Under the pieces are notes generated by a model. That model saw only the letters and a list, made by a program, of their open reading frames with translations, did not search any database and had not been told where the DNA came from. Position numbers and translations under genes: made by a program. A stretch of 64,000 nt of DNA from the NCBI GenBank assembly GCA_016197205.1, contig JACPWG010000067.1, forward strand, positions 46,157-110,156, given 5' to 3'. This DNA comes from Planctomycetota bacterium (GTDB lineage: Bacteria; Planctomycetota; MHYJ01; WSZJ01; JACPWG01). This document shows, in pieces, positions 50,299 to 59,414 of this stretch (positions are counted from its first letter, which is position 1; the number at the start of each line of letters is the position of its first letter).

Positions 50299-53200
50299 AT
50301 GCGTACGAAGCTTTCGTTGACGTCCACGTTGACGCTGTCGTTGCTGCTCGTCGCGTGGGCCTACGCACAGGACGCTAACCAAAACGGCCTCCGGGACCGC
50401 TTCGAGCTCCCCGGGACGCAGCCGAAGACCGCCGCGGTACCCCTTCCAACCTATGCCATCCAGAGTGACCTGGTCACGGTTGAGAATTGCGCGGGTTGTC
50501 ATCAGACCGGCTCGCTCAAGACGCCCTTCGATGCGTGGGCCGGGACCATGATGGGCAACTCGGCGAGGGACCCTGTCTTCTGGGCCCAATTGGACGTTGC
50601 GGAGGGGGATGAAATCGCCCATCCCACGGAGCTCAGGGGCGCGCGCGACATGTGCCTGCGCTGCCACGTGGCGAAGGGCTGGCTCGAGGGCCGATCCTCC
50701 GCCGATCCGGCCATCCCCCCGGTCGTTCCCCCCGACCCGACGACCCCACCCAGCAATCCCGCCTTTCTGGCCTCCCTGTCGCAGGGGCTGCGCGGGATGC
50801 GGTTCACGAACGGTGACCTCTTTGGGGTGCAGTGCGAGGTCTGCCACCGCATGGTCGACCTCGGCGGGTCGGTCGATGCCGTCGACCAGCTCATGCACGC
50901 CGGCCTGAACACCAACCCGGACCCACTCCTGCGGGTGCCGACGACCTACGGTGCCGGCATGTACATCCTTGATCGCAAAGACCTGCGCCGCGGGCCCTTT
51001 TCCACCGCGCAAATCGGCTGGACCGGACTCTTCAATCCGGGGCCTCCTGTCGTCTCCCAATTCGTCTCGACGGTGGGCGACTGGAATGGGCTGCCGGGTA
51101 CGCTCACTCATCCAGTAAAGCAATCGTCCTTCCATCGCGACGGCAACCTGTGCGGCACCTGCCACGACGTGTCGAATCCGGGCTGGCCGCCGACGCCGGG
51201 CGGCGTGCTCGCCGCGAAGGGCAACGCCCAGGCCAATTTCCCGATCGAACGCACCTGGACCGAATGGAAGCACAGCCGCTTCGCTACGCTCGGCCCGGAC
51301 GGGAACTGCCAGAGCTGCCACATGAGCGGGCCGCTGAACGCGGCCGCGAGCGGCGGCGCGTCGGGGTTGACCAGTCCGACCAATCTCGACCTGCACCTGA
51401 ACGACCTTCACGTGCACGACATGACCGGCGGCAACGTCTGGATCCCGCGCATGGTCGCCGAGATGGTCGGCAGGTTCCAGAGCACCAAGGCGGCCGTCCC
51501 GCCTGCCACCTTCGGCAGTTCCCTAGCCGAGCGCGACGCCTTCCTGAGCGCGAACTACGCGGCGGTGCTTCGGACCTTGTTCCCGGCGGGGACGTTTGCG
51601 ACCGCGACGGCGACGGAGGATCCGCCGGCGACGTATTTCGGGGGAGGTGCAGCCTACCTCGCCACCTCCCTGCGTGCCGACGCGACCCTCAAGCGTGCGG
51701 CACAACTCTCCGCGACAGTGGTCGGCGGCAACCGGCTCGACGTGCGCATCTGGAACATGACCGGGCACAAGCTGCCGACCGGCTATCCCGAGGGGCGTCG
51801 GATGTGGCTGAACGTCAAGTTCAAAAACGTCGACCCGGTCAGCGGCAACGCTCAGTTCGTCGCGGAGTCGGGTCGCTACGACTCCGCTACCGGCGAGCTG
51901 TACAACGACTTTAACCTGGACGGCCAGCCCGGCGCCGCCAATCCCGACACTGGACACGTGACGGATCTGGTTCGCTATACCGATCCCGCGGGCGCCGCCC
52001 TCACCATCGGACGTCGGACGCAGGTGTACGAAGCCCGGGCACGCCACGACACTCTGCATACGGAGTTCCACTTCATCCTGAACAACGAGCGCTTGAGCGA
52101 CAACCGCGTTCCCCCGATCGGGTGGATCAAGGCGAATTACCAAGCGGCTCTCGCCAACCAGATCATCCCTTCCGCCTATCAACCCCCGCTCGAGACCCAG
52201 CACCCGCAAATGGTCTACCATGACGACGTCACCGGACCTCCCGCGGGTGTCGTAGAGCCGACCTACAACTTCGACAAGGCGCCCTACCCGATCCCGGCGA
52301 ACTGCGACGTCGCGGAGCTCACGCTCAACTATCAATCCCTCAGCCGTGAGTACATCAAGGAACTCCAGGCCGCCAGCCCCCGCACTCTCGTGTACCCCGT
52401 CGGCAGCGCCTCAAACAACTTCACGCGTGGGGACCTCATCGAACACGCGTGGCGGACCTTCTCCCTGGCGGGCCAGACCGGCTTCCCTCCGACCGAGATG
52501 GCTACGCTGCGCGTGGCCCTGGTCGATGCGGATGGGGACGGACTCCCCGACGATTGGGAGAGTTTCCACGGACTCAGCACGACCCCGGTTTCCGGCGCAC
52601 TCGGCGCCCAGGGCCGATTCGGAGACCCCGATGGAGACGGCTTCTCCAACTATCAGGAGTTCCAGAGGGGGACGAGTCCTGCCGCGATCAACGGCGTCGC
52701 CCGCGCTCCCCTGGACCTCGTGCTGGTGCTCGACTTCTCCGGCAGCATGAACGACCCCGCCCCGGCGGGAAACGGTACGAAGGTGGCCGTCCTGAAGGAC
52801 GCCGTCGACCTCTTCCTCCGAACTTGGAAGCAGTACGCCATCGCGCAGGACCGGCTCGGCGTGGTGTACTTCGAGAGCGCCGTCACGACGGAGGGCGCCG
52901 GGCTGATCGACTTCTCCGCCCTGCCGCCGGGCGTCACCATAGATGCGCGCATCGATACGCTGATCGCCTCCGTTCGCGCGCGCAACGCGGCCGGCTGGAC
53001 GGCCATGGGGGGCGGGTTGCAAAGGGGGCTGAACCTGCTCCAGGGCGGCGCGAGCGGCCGGCGGAAGCACGTCATCCTCTTCACGAACGGCATGCAGAAC
53101 TACAGTCCGATGGTGCGTCCCCATGCGACCGTCCCCGGCGGCTACGTCCTCAAGGCGGACGTGGGCGCGGCGGACGTCAACGGAGACTCCGGCATCACGG

Positions 53201-54684
53201 ACGCGGGAGGGCCGGCCTTCAACACCCTGCTGAGCACGCTGAATACCCCGATTCACACCATCGGCATCGGCGTCGCAGAGACCGCCGATGATCGCTGGCT
53301 GAACCTGATCCAGGGGATCGGCGTACACACGAGCGGGATGCACCAATTCGTGTCCCGCGCCTTCGAGCTTGAAGGCGCGTTTCTGCAGGGGCTGGTCAAT
53401 TCGCTTCGAGGCTTCAGCCCGCAAATGGTTGCCGACCACGTGGCGCACCTCTCGGCCCCGGAGGATGTACGGGTCCTCGAGTTTCCCCTCGACGTCCGCG
53501 CCTCGAAGGCGACCTTCATCCTGTCCTGGGCCGACGAGAAGCTCCCCGGTCGGCTCACGTTCGACCTCACCACACCCGGAGGCAAGCCCGCCGGTGATCT
53601 GGGTCGCATGGAGTCCGGGCCGAACTACCTGATCGGGACTTACTTTCTGCCCATGGCTACCCTCGACGGCCGACCCGAAGGGCACGCGGGGACCTGGCGG
53701 ATGTCGGTTCGTCGGGACCGGCAGCGACAAGAAGTGCCCTGGCGGGGGGAGGCCGACTTTCGGGCCTACTTGATCGCGGACTTCCCGGAGATGGACTTCG
53801 TGACGCACTTCAGGAAGCGGCGGGTCTCCGTCGGGGAGGAGCTGATCCTGGAGGCGGCCGTGCTCAGCCAGGGAGGGCCGCTACGCCCCCTCGAGCGCGT
53901 CACGGCGACTCTGGCCCAGCCCCGTCGCGGGCTGGGGACCTTCCTGTCGCTCACGCCCGTGGCTACCGGGAAGCTGGACGCGCTCCTCGCGGCCACGAGC
54001 GATGCGCCGTCCGACCGTGCGGCGGCCAAGACGCTTGCCCTTCTCGGCGATGCCCAGCTCGCGGCCCAGGTGGCGCCGCTCCGCTCGGAGGTCGACCTGC
54101 ACGACGATGGCCTGGGGGGCGATGCGATGGCGGGAGACGGGCTCTACACCGTCAATCTCGGGAAGGCGCTCACGCCCGGCCTCGTGACCGCGCAGGTCTC
54201 CTTGACGGGTCCCCCTTCGGTCAACGGCACGGTGAACCGCAGGTTCTCGGCCGACGCCGTGGTCGGGCTCGGAGCCTTCTCGGACACGAAGTCGCGGCTC
54301 GAGGTCGTCAAGGTGCGTACGGCGAACGATGGGAGCTGGGTGGTGGAGGTCCGGGTGACGCCGATGGACGGCGAAGGCAACTACCTGGGGCCGGGCTACA
54401 GGGACCGCGTTGGCATTCGGATTCAGGACTATCCGAAGGTCGGTGACGTGCAAGATCGGCTCGACGGCAGCTACGTCGCGACCTTCACGCTTCCCCTCGG
54501 CGCGATTCAGGCCCACGTCGAGATCAAAGTGGAAGACAGCGTGCTCTTCGACTTGCCTGCAAGTTCCCACCTGACCGATCCGACGGCCGGTCTTGTCGGG
54601 CGCTGGCTCGTCTTCGTGCTGCTGCTCGTGATCCTGATCCTCGTAGCGCTCCTGGTCGTCCGAAGCCGGAAATCGACTCCTTGA
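50299..54684 (+). CDS. pentahaem cytochrome c fused to a VWA domain, membrane anchored
   Basis: This codes for 1461 aa from ATG 50299. A Sec signal peptide (LTSTLTLSLLLVAWAYA, cut before QDANQNG) is followed by a Ca-binding DANQNGLRDRFE motif. Five CxxCH haem sites are at 64 (CAGCH), 119 (CLRCH), 179 (CEVCH), 285 (CGTCH) and 337 (CQSCH). After a region with a MTGHKLPTGYPEGRRMWLNV motif seen in cytochrome c554-like proteins, thrombospondin-3-type Ca motifs (DADGDGLPDDWE, DPDGDGFSNYQEF) occur at about 742-790. A VWA domain follows with MIDAS DFSGS at 812-816, Thr in GWTAMGGG, but TNG where the third Asp (TDG) is usual. The C-terminus has a beta-rich domain, one membrane helix (WLVFVLLLVILILVALLVV) and a basic cytoplasmic tail. 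It should be a periplasmic or surface electron-transfer protein. It precedes the LodA-VWA gene by 108 nt. Confidence 0.88.
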   Translation: MRTKLSLTSTLTLSLLLVAWAYAQDANQNGLRDRFELPGTQPKTAAVPLPTYAIQSDLVTVENCAGCHQTGSLKTPFDAWAGTMMGNSARDPVFWAQLDVAEGDEIAHPTELRGARDMCLRCHVAKGWLEGRSSADPAIPPVVPPDPTTPPSNPAFLASLSQGLRGMRFTNGDLFGVQCEVCHRMVDLGGSVDAVDQLMHAGLNTNPDPLLRVPTTYGAGMYILDRKDLRRGPFSTAQIGWTGLFNPGPPVVSQFVSTVGDWNGLPGTLTHPVKQSSFHRDGNLCGTCHDVSNPGWPPTPGGVLAAKGNAQANFPIERTWTEWKHSRFATLGPDGNCQSCHMSGPLNAAASGGASGLTSPTNLDLHLNDLHVHDMTGGNVWIPRMVAEMVGRFQSTKAAVPPATFGSSLAERDAFLSANYAAVLRTLFPAGTFATATATEDPPATYFGGGAAYLATSLRADATLKRAAQLSATVVGGNRLDVRIWNMTGHKLPTGYPEGRRMWLNVKFKNVDPVSGNAQFVAESGRYDSATGELYNDFNLDGQPGAANPDTGHVTDLVRYTDPAGAALTIGRRTQVYEARARHDTLHTEFHFILNNERLSDNRVPPIGWIKANYQAALANQIIPSAYQPPLETQHPQMVYHDDVTGPPAGVVEPTYNFDKAPYPIPANCDVAELTLNYQSLSREYIKELQAASPRTLVYPVGSASNNFTRGDLIEHAWRTFSLAGQTGFPPTEMATLRVALVDADGDGLPDDWESFHGLSTTPVSGALGAQGRFGDPDGDGFSNYQEFQRGTSPAAINGVARAPLDLVLVLDFSGSMNDPAPAGNGTKVAVLKDAVDLFLRTWKQYAIAQDRLGVVYFESAVTTEGAGLIDFSALPPGVTIDARIDTLIASVRARNAAGWTAMGGGLQRGLNLLQGGASGRRKHVILFTNGMQNYSPMVRPHATVPGGYVLKADVGAADVNGDSGITDAGGPAFNTLLSTLNTPIHTIGIGVAETADDRWLNLIQGIGVHTSGMHQFVSRAFELEGAFLQGLVNSLRGFSPQMVADHVAHLSAPEDVRVLEFPLDVRASKATFILSWADEKLPGRLTFDLTTPGGKPAGDLGRMESGPNYLIGTYFLPMATLDGRPEGHAGTWRMSVRRDRQRQEVPWRGEADFRAYLIADFPEMDFVTHFRKRRVSVGEELILEAAVLSQGGPLRPLERVTATLAQPRRGLGTFLSLTPVATGKLDALLAATSDAPSDRAAAKTLALLGDAQLAAQVAPLRSEVDLHDDGLGGDAMAGDGLYTVNLGKALTPGLVTAQVSLTGPPSVNGTVNRRFSADAVVGLGAFSDTKSRLEVVKVRTANDGSWVVEVRVTPMDGEGNYLGPGYRDRVGIRIQDYPKVGDVQDRLDGSYVATFTLPLGAIQAHVEIKVEDSVLFDLPASSHLTDPTAGLVGRWLVFVLLLVILILVALLVVRSRKSTP

Positions 54685-54792
54685 ACGAGCCCCGCTGTGC
54701 GGGCGGCCGGACCTGGGGCCTGCGCCGTCTGGCGGAGGTTCTTTGCCCGCTTTCCGCCCGCCGATAGGGCAACCTTGGCATGGGAGTGAACA

Positions 54793-57700
54793 ATGCCCGT
54801 CACCGCCGTCAAGATCCATCCTGCGATCGGCGTCGCTCGCGTGGGGAACAGCCCGGACTTTTTCGTCGGCCCGGAGCGACCGCTCGAGCGCCCCGCGCCG
54901 CCTGGAGGCTTCAAGGACTCCGCATGCCGGGTCAAGCGCCAGGCCGCGCGGTTCCGACTGTTCGCGTACGATGGCGCGACCCTCGTCAAGGAGCTGACCG
55001 CCGCGGACGCGGACGTCGAGTGGACGGTGCAGCTCGTGAACCGAAAGGCGGATTCGGACCAATTCGGCGGCAGCGCCAAGCGAAATGCCTCCGTCCCGTC
55101 CGCGGACCGCGGAAAGCTCGTGATCGATCCCGGCCCGCGCACCCTTACCGGGCCCAACCAGGAGGCGAAGCTCGACACGGGCACGTTTACCTACAAGTCC
55201 CCCTCGGAGACCTTCGGCCCGGTGACCGTGCCGCTTGGGGAAATTCGCACGGACCCCGAGGGCCACTTGCTTGTCCTCGGCGGCGCCGGCGCGTCCGGGG
55301 GTAAGGGCGAGTTGGCCGGCGAATTTGCCGACAACGACAAGTGGTACGACGACATCTCGGACGGCCCGGTAACGGCCAAGGTGACGCTCAAGGGGGGCGG
55401 GGGCGTGCTCACCGCCTCTCCCGCGTGGGTCGTGGTCGCTCCGCCAAAATTCGCCCCGCACATCGATCATGCGATCACTCTCTACGATCGGCTCCTGGAC
55501 TTCGCGGTCAGCCAGGCGTGGCTGTCCGCGCCGAGCAAGCCGTCCCTTACCAAGGACGTGTTCCCCATCTTGCGTCGCGCCGTGGACGTCCGCTGGGTCC
55601 AGGAGATCGGGTCGGTGCACTCGACTTTCGACACCTTTCCCTTTCCCCTCGCTGCGCCCGCGCGACAGGCGATCTTCAACAAGCTCAGGAACCCGGCGGG
55701 CGGGGGCGGCAACATGCCCAAGCTCTACTCCGAGTCCTTCCCCATGACGTTGGCGCTGGACCAGGCAGTCACGTCGATCCAGTACGCGATGATGAAAAAG
55801 TGGAGCGAAGGGACCTTCACCGACGACTGGGCCGGGCTTCCCGCGCCCCCTGCTTCGCTCACGCCGCAGGGGATGGATCGGGCGGCGCTCGAAGCCTGCG
55901 TGGGGGCCGCCCTTTATCCAGGCATCGAGGCCGGCCAAGTCCTTCTCCAAGCGGGCATCTGGAAGCTGCCGTTCGAATTTCGCCTGGATTCCACGAAGCT
56001 GAAGCCGGGCGACCTGACCGCGCGCATGGCGCTGCCGTGGCAATCCGACTTCATGGCCTGCACCGACTACTGGTGGCCGGCGCACCGGCCGAACCAGGTG
56101 ATCCCACAGGGTGCGACCTCCTCGGTCGAGTGGATGCGCGACATCCCGAGCCGTAACGAACTCGTGACGGAGTGGAGCTCGCTCGGGTTCGTCGTGCCCG
56201 AAGGAAAGCGCCAGGTCGAGACCGAGGTTTGCAAGTCGACCTACGTCGTGCTCGTGACTCCCAGCTTGTCGTTCCTCCACGTGTCGCAGGGTGTCGGCGG
56301 GAAGTCGCGAAAGACGGCCCGCGCGATCGTGTTCGAGGTGCAGTCCCCGTCGGCGGTCACGTTGGAGGTCACGGCGGGTCCCGCCCATGCGCGTCTGACT
56401 CTGCCCGCCGCCTCCGTGACCGTGGGGCCCGCCGCGGGGGCGCCCGTCCTGGCCCGACTGTGGGTGCAGTACGAGACCGGCATCGTCGGCGACGTGCTTT
56501 CCGACAGCGTGACGGTCAAACGCAAGGGAACGACCAGCGAGTGGATCGTTCCGATCAGCGCGGACACGGTGGGCCGAAAGAAGACGGCCGCGGCGCTTGT
56601 GCTGGACCGGTCGTACAGCATGACGGAGCCGCGCGGGGACAGCGAGCAGAAGATCCGAAGCCTGCGCGAGGCGGCGGGGATTTTCGTCGACGTGATGCTC
56701 GAGGGGGACGGGTTGGGCCTGGTCCGATACAACGAAAATGCCCAGGTCCTCTCGCCGTTCGCCGCGCTCGGCGCGCCCGACGATGCTCTCGACCCCGGAC
56801 GCATGGGGGCCAAGGGCAAGGTCAATGGGCCTGACCTGGACCCCGCCGGGCACACCTCGATCGGCGACGGCGTGCACGAGGGGCGCGTGCTGGTAAGCGC
56901 CGCGGCGGGGTACGACCAGCAGGCCTTGATCGTCATGACGGACGGTAAGGAAAACCGCGCCAAGTCGCTGGCGGACGTAGCGGGGGAAATCAATCAGAAC
57001 ACCTACGCGATCGGCCTCGGGAAACCCGAGAACATCAGCGTCGCGGCGCTCCAGACCCTTTCGGGCAACAACGGCGGGTATCTCCTGGTCACGGGCGCCA
57101 TCTCGGGTGACAACCAGTTCCTGCTCGTGAAATACTTCCTGCAGATCCTGGCCGGCATTTCGAGCGCCGAGATCATCGCGGATCCCCAGGGCCTGTTGCG
57201 GCCCGGCGAAGAACATCGCATCCCGTTCCTGGTCACCGGGGCGGACACGGGGCTCGACGCCATCCTGCTCTGTCGCGCGGGCAAGGCGGTGGATTTCCAG
57301 CTCGAGGCCCCCGACGGTTCGCGCCTCACGAGCGCCATGGCGGCCGCTGCCCCCGCGATCGCCTTCGTCCCGTCGGCCGGCGTGACCTACTATCGCTTCT
57401 CGCTGCCCGCGGCCCTGGCGCCTGGCCGCTCGAGCCACGGCGGTCGCTGGCACGTCGTGCTGCGCTTCCCCGGGCGGCGAAGCGGTGGAAACGACGATGC
57501 CGTGGCCGGCCAACCGGCCGCGTCGGCTGTCGTCGGCGGGTTGCCCTACAGCGTCGTGGTCCACGCGTATTCGGACGTCGCGTTTTCCACGCGCCTCAAG
57601 CAATCCGGCCATGACCCGGGGGCAAGGGTCTTCCTCGGGGCGGCTCTGACGGAAGGGGAGATTCCGCTGGTCGGACGGGCTTCGGTAACGGCCGAGCTCG

Positions 57701-58164
57701 CGGGTCCGGCCGGCCCGCTCCCGCCGCTGCCTCTCTTCGAGGACAAGGAAGGTCAATTCGCCGCCGGGTTCATCACGACGGCGCCCGGCGTGTACAACGT
57801 ACGCCTCCGCGCCTTCGGGCGCACGAGCCGCGGCGAGCCGTTCCAGCGCGAGCGCACGCACACGGCGGCGGTGTGGGAGGGCGGAGATCGGGACAGCGCG
57901 GAGCAGCCGCCGCGCGAGGACGGGTGCTGTGCCCTCCTCTCCTGTCTTCTAGACCCGACGGTCCTGACGCCGAAGCTGCAGCGCGAACTGCAGGAGCGGG
58001 GTCTGGACGTCGAGGCCCTTCGCTCCTGCGTGAAACAGGCGTGCGGACCGGCGGGCGCCGGCGCACCACAGGAGCAGGCTGCTCAGGCCCTTCTGCGCGC
58101 CCTCCGTGCCCCCGACTTCGCGGCGGTCCTGCGTACTTTTCTTGGAGGGACGGAACAACGATGA
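54793..58164 (+). CDS. LodA/GoxA-type CTQ oxidase domain fused to a VWA domain
   Basis: This codes for 1123 aa. The LodA family start is VKIHPAIGVARVGNSPDFFVGPE, followed by the Ferritin-free LodA core through about residue 480. The quinone region reads MALPWQSDFMACTDYWWPAHRPNQV; by recollection of LodA (Asp512, Cys516, Trp581), Cys423 and Asp419 would match Cys and Asp, and Trp461 in LVTEWSSLGFV the Trp of the cysteine tryptophylquinone. A VWA domain starts at about 590, with complete MIDAS residues: D605-R-S607-Y-S609, Thr in GHTSIGDG, and TDGKEN. Beta-rich segments and a Cys-containing helical tail (CCALLSCLLDP) follow. No signal peptide is seen, as in LodA itself. The reaction would be oxidation of an amino acid or amine to aldehyde/keto product with NH3 and H2O2. 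The stop overlaps the flavoprotein start as ATGA. LodA with VWA is an unusual architecture to me. Confidence 0.87.
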   Translation: MPVTAVKIHPAIGVARVGNSPDFFVGPERPLERPAPPGGFKDSACRVKRQAARFRLFAYDGATLVKELTAADADVEWTVQLVNRKADSDQFGGSAKRNASVPSADRGKLVIDPGPRTLTGPNQEAKLDTGTFTYKSPSETFGPVTVPLGEIRTDPEGHLLVLGGAGASGGKGELAGEFADNDKWYDDISDGPVTAKVTLKGGGGVLTASPAWVVVAPPKFAPHIDHAITLYDRLLDFAVSQAWLSAPSKPSLTKDVFPILRRAVDVRWVQEIGSVHSTFDTFPFPLAAPARQAIFNKLRNPAGGGGNMPKLYSESFPMTLALDQAVTSIQYAMMKKWSEGTFTDDWAGLPAPPASLTPQGMDRAALEACVGAALYPGIEAGQVLLQAGIWKLPFEFRLDSTKLKPGDLTARMALPWQSDFMACTDYWWPAHRPNQVIPQGATSSVEWMRDIPSRNELVTEWSSLGFVVPEGKRQVETEVCKSTYVVLVTPSLSFLHVSQGVGGKSRKTARAIVFEVQSPSAVTLEVTAGPAHARLTLPAASVTVGPAAGAPVLARLWVQYETGIVGDVLSDSVTVKRKGTTSEWIVPISADTVGRKKTAAALVLDRSYSMTEPRGDSEQKIRSLREAAGIFVDVMLEGDGLGLVRYNENAQVLSPFAALGAPDDALDPGRMGAKGKVNGPDLDPAGHTSIGDGVHEGRVLVSAAAGYDQQALIVMTDGKENRAKSLADVAGEINQNTYAIGLGKPENISVAALQTLSGNNGGYLLVTGAISGDNQFLLVKYFLQILAGISSAEIIADPQGLLRPGEEHRIPFLVTGADTGLDAILLCRAGKAVDFQLEAPDGSRLTSAMAAAAPAIAFVPSAGVTYYRFSLPAALAPGRSSHGGRWHVVLRFPGRRSGGNDDAVAGQPAASAVVGGLPYSVVVHAYSDVAFSTRLKQSGHDPGARVFLGAALTEGEIPLVGRASVTAELAGPAGPLPPLPLFEDKEGQFAAGFITTAPGVYNVRLRAFGRTSRGEPFQRERTHTAAVWEGGDRDSAEQPPREDGCCALLSCLLDPTVLTPKLQRELQERGLDVEALRSCVKQACGPAGAGAPQEQAAQALLRALRAPDFAAVLRTFLGGTEQR

Positions 58165-59342
58165 TCCGCTTCGACGTCCTCATTCTCGGCGGCGGACCCG
58201 CCGGCTGCGCCATGGCCGTCGAGTTGGCGGGGAGCGGGCTCTCCGTCGGCGTGCTCGAGCGAACACGCTACGACGACACGCGGCTCGGCGACACGCTTCC
58301 TCCGGAGGCGCGGGTCTGGCTGGAGCGCCTCGGCGTCTGGGAGGCCTGTCAGGGAGTGCCGCACGTGACCTCGCCGGGCATCGTCTCGCTGTGGGATACG
58401 CCCGCGCCGGCGGAAACCGACTTCCTCTTCAACCCGTACGGACCGGGGTGGCACCTCGACCGCGGTCGCTTCGATGCTACGCTGGCGGACCTCGCCCAGG
58501 CGCGAGGGGCGGCGGTGTTCACGGGCTCGGCGCCCCGGGACTGCCGCGTGGCGGTCGACGGAGGCTGGGAGGTGCTGTTCGAAATCGACGGGGGGTGCGA
58601 GCGGGCGCTCTGCCGATGGTTGATCGACGCGACAGGACGCAAGGCCTGGTTTCTCCGGCGACAGGGCATGCGGCCGCGCGCCCAGGACCGCCTGGTCGGG
58701 GTTGTCGCCCACTTTCGCGACTGCGCCGCGCCGGATCAGCGACTGCACGTCGAGGCGGCCCCCGACGGGTGGTGGTACTCGGCGCCGCTCCCGGGGCGAC
58801 GAGCCATCGCGGCCTTTCTCACGGATAGCGACCTCTTGCCGCGGGGAGACGCGCCGCTGCGCTCCTTCTGGGAGGAACGACGAGCCGAGACCAGGCTCGT
58901 GTCGGCGGTCTTCGCGAACGGCGTCCTCGAAGCGCCGCTCCGCATCGTCTCTGCCGGGACGGCGTGGGTCGACCGGGTCGCGGGGGAAGGGTGGCTGGCC
59001 GTCGGAGACGCCGCGCTCGCGCACGATCCCCTCTCCGGGCAGGGGCTTCGTCAATCGCTGGCGTCCGGCTGGCGCGCGGCCCGTGCTCTTCGCGAGGCCG
59101 CTGAAGGCTCGGTCCGAGCCGGCGACGAGTACCAGGCCTGGGCGGACGAGGGCCGGAAGGCCTACGAGCGCGAACGCGCGAGCTTCTACGGCCGCGTGAC
59201 CCGATGGCCGGACGCACCCTTCTGGAGTCGTCGGCGAGAGCAGGCCGCCGTGCCCGGCTCGCCGGGTCCCCTTGCACCGCCCGCTTCCTCGAGGACGGAG
59301 GGATTCGTGCGGCGGGGGGAATCAGGCGCCCGTCGCGCCTGA
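58161..59342 (+). CDS. LodB-like FAD-dependent oxidoreductase
   Basis: This codes for 393 aa from ATG 58161, translationally coupled to the LodA-VWA gene. FDVLILGGGPAGCAMAVELAGSGLSVGVLERTRYDD is the FAD Rossmann motif, and WLAVGDAALAHDPLSGQGLRQSLASGWRAARAL is the second FAD motif of the tryptophan-halogenase/LodB superfamily. It has no halogenase WxWxIP motif that I can see. LodB proteins are needed for formation of the CTQ cofactor in their LodA partner, a post-translational step. One LodB serves two LodA-like proteins here. The last 40 residues are Pro/Arg-rich and may be non-essential. Confidence 0.9.
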   Translation: MIRFDVLILGGGPAGCAMAVELAGSGLSVGVLERTRYDDTRLGDTLPPEARVWLERLGVWEACQGVPHVTSPGIVSLWDTPAPAETDFLFNPYGPGWHLDRGRFDATLADLAQARGAAVFTGSAPRDCRVAVDGGWEVLFEIDGGCERALCRWLIDATGRKAWFLRRQGMRPRAQDRLVGVVAHFRDCAAPDQRLHVEAAPDGWWYSAPLPGRRAIAAFLTDSDLLPRGDAPLRSFWEERRAETRLVSAVFANGVLEAPLRIVSAGTAWVDRVAGEGWLAVGDAALAHDPLSGQGLRQSLASGWRAARALREAAEGSVRAGDEYQAWADEGRKAYERERASFYGRVTRWPDAPFWSRRREQAAVPGSPGPLAPPASSRTEGFVRRGESGARRA

Positions 59343-59414
59343 CCCGTTCACCGAAACCGGTGCGATCGGAGGCTGAGACCTCCGCTGCGCACGAAGTGGA
59401 GGAGCCTACGCTCG

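Noticed and set aside
53881..57861. 1326-codon open frame on the minus strand
   Set aside because: It spans the boundary of two good plus-strand genes (pentahaem-VWA and LodA-VWA) and has shadow composition.
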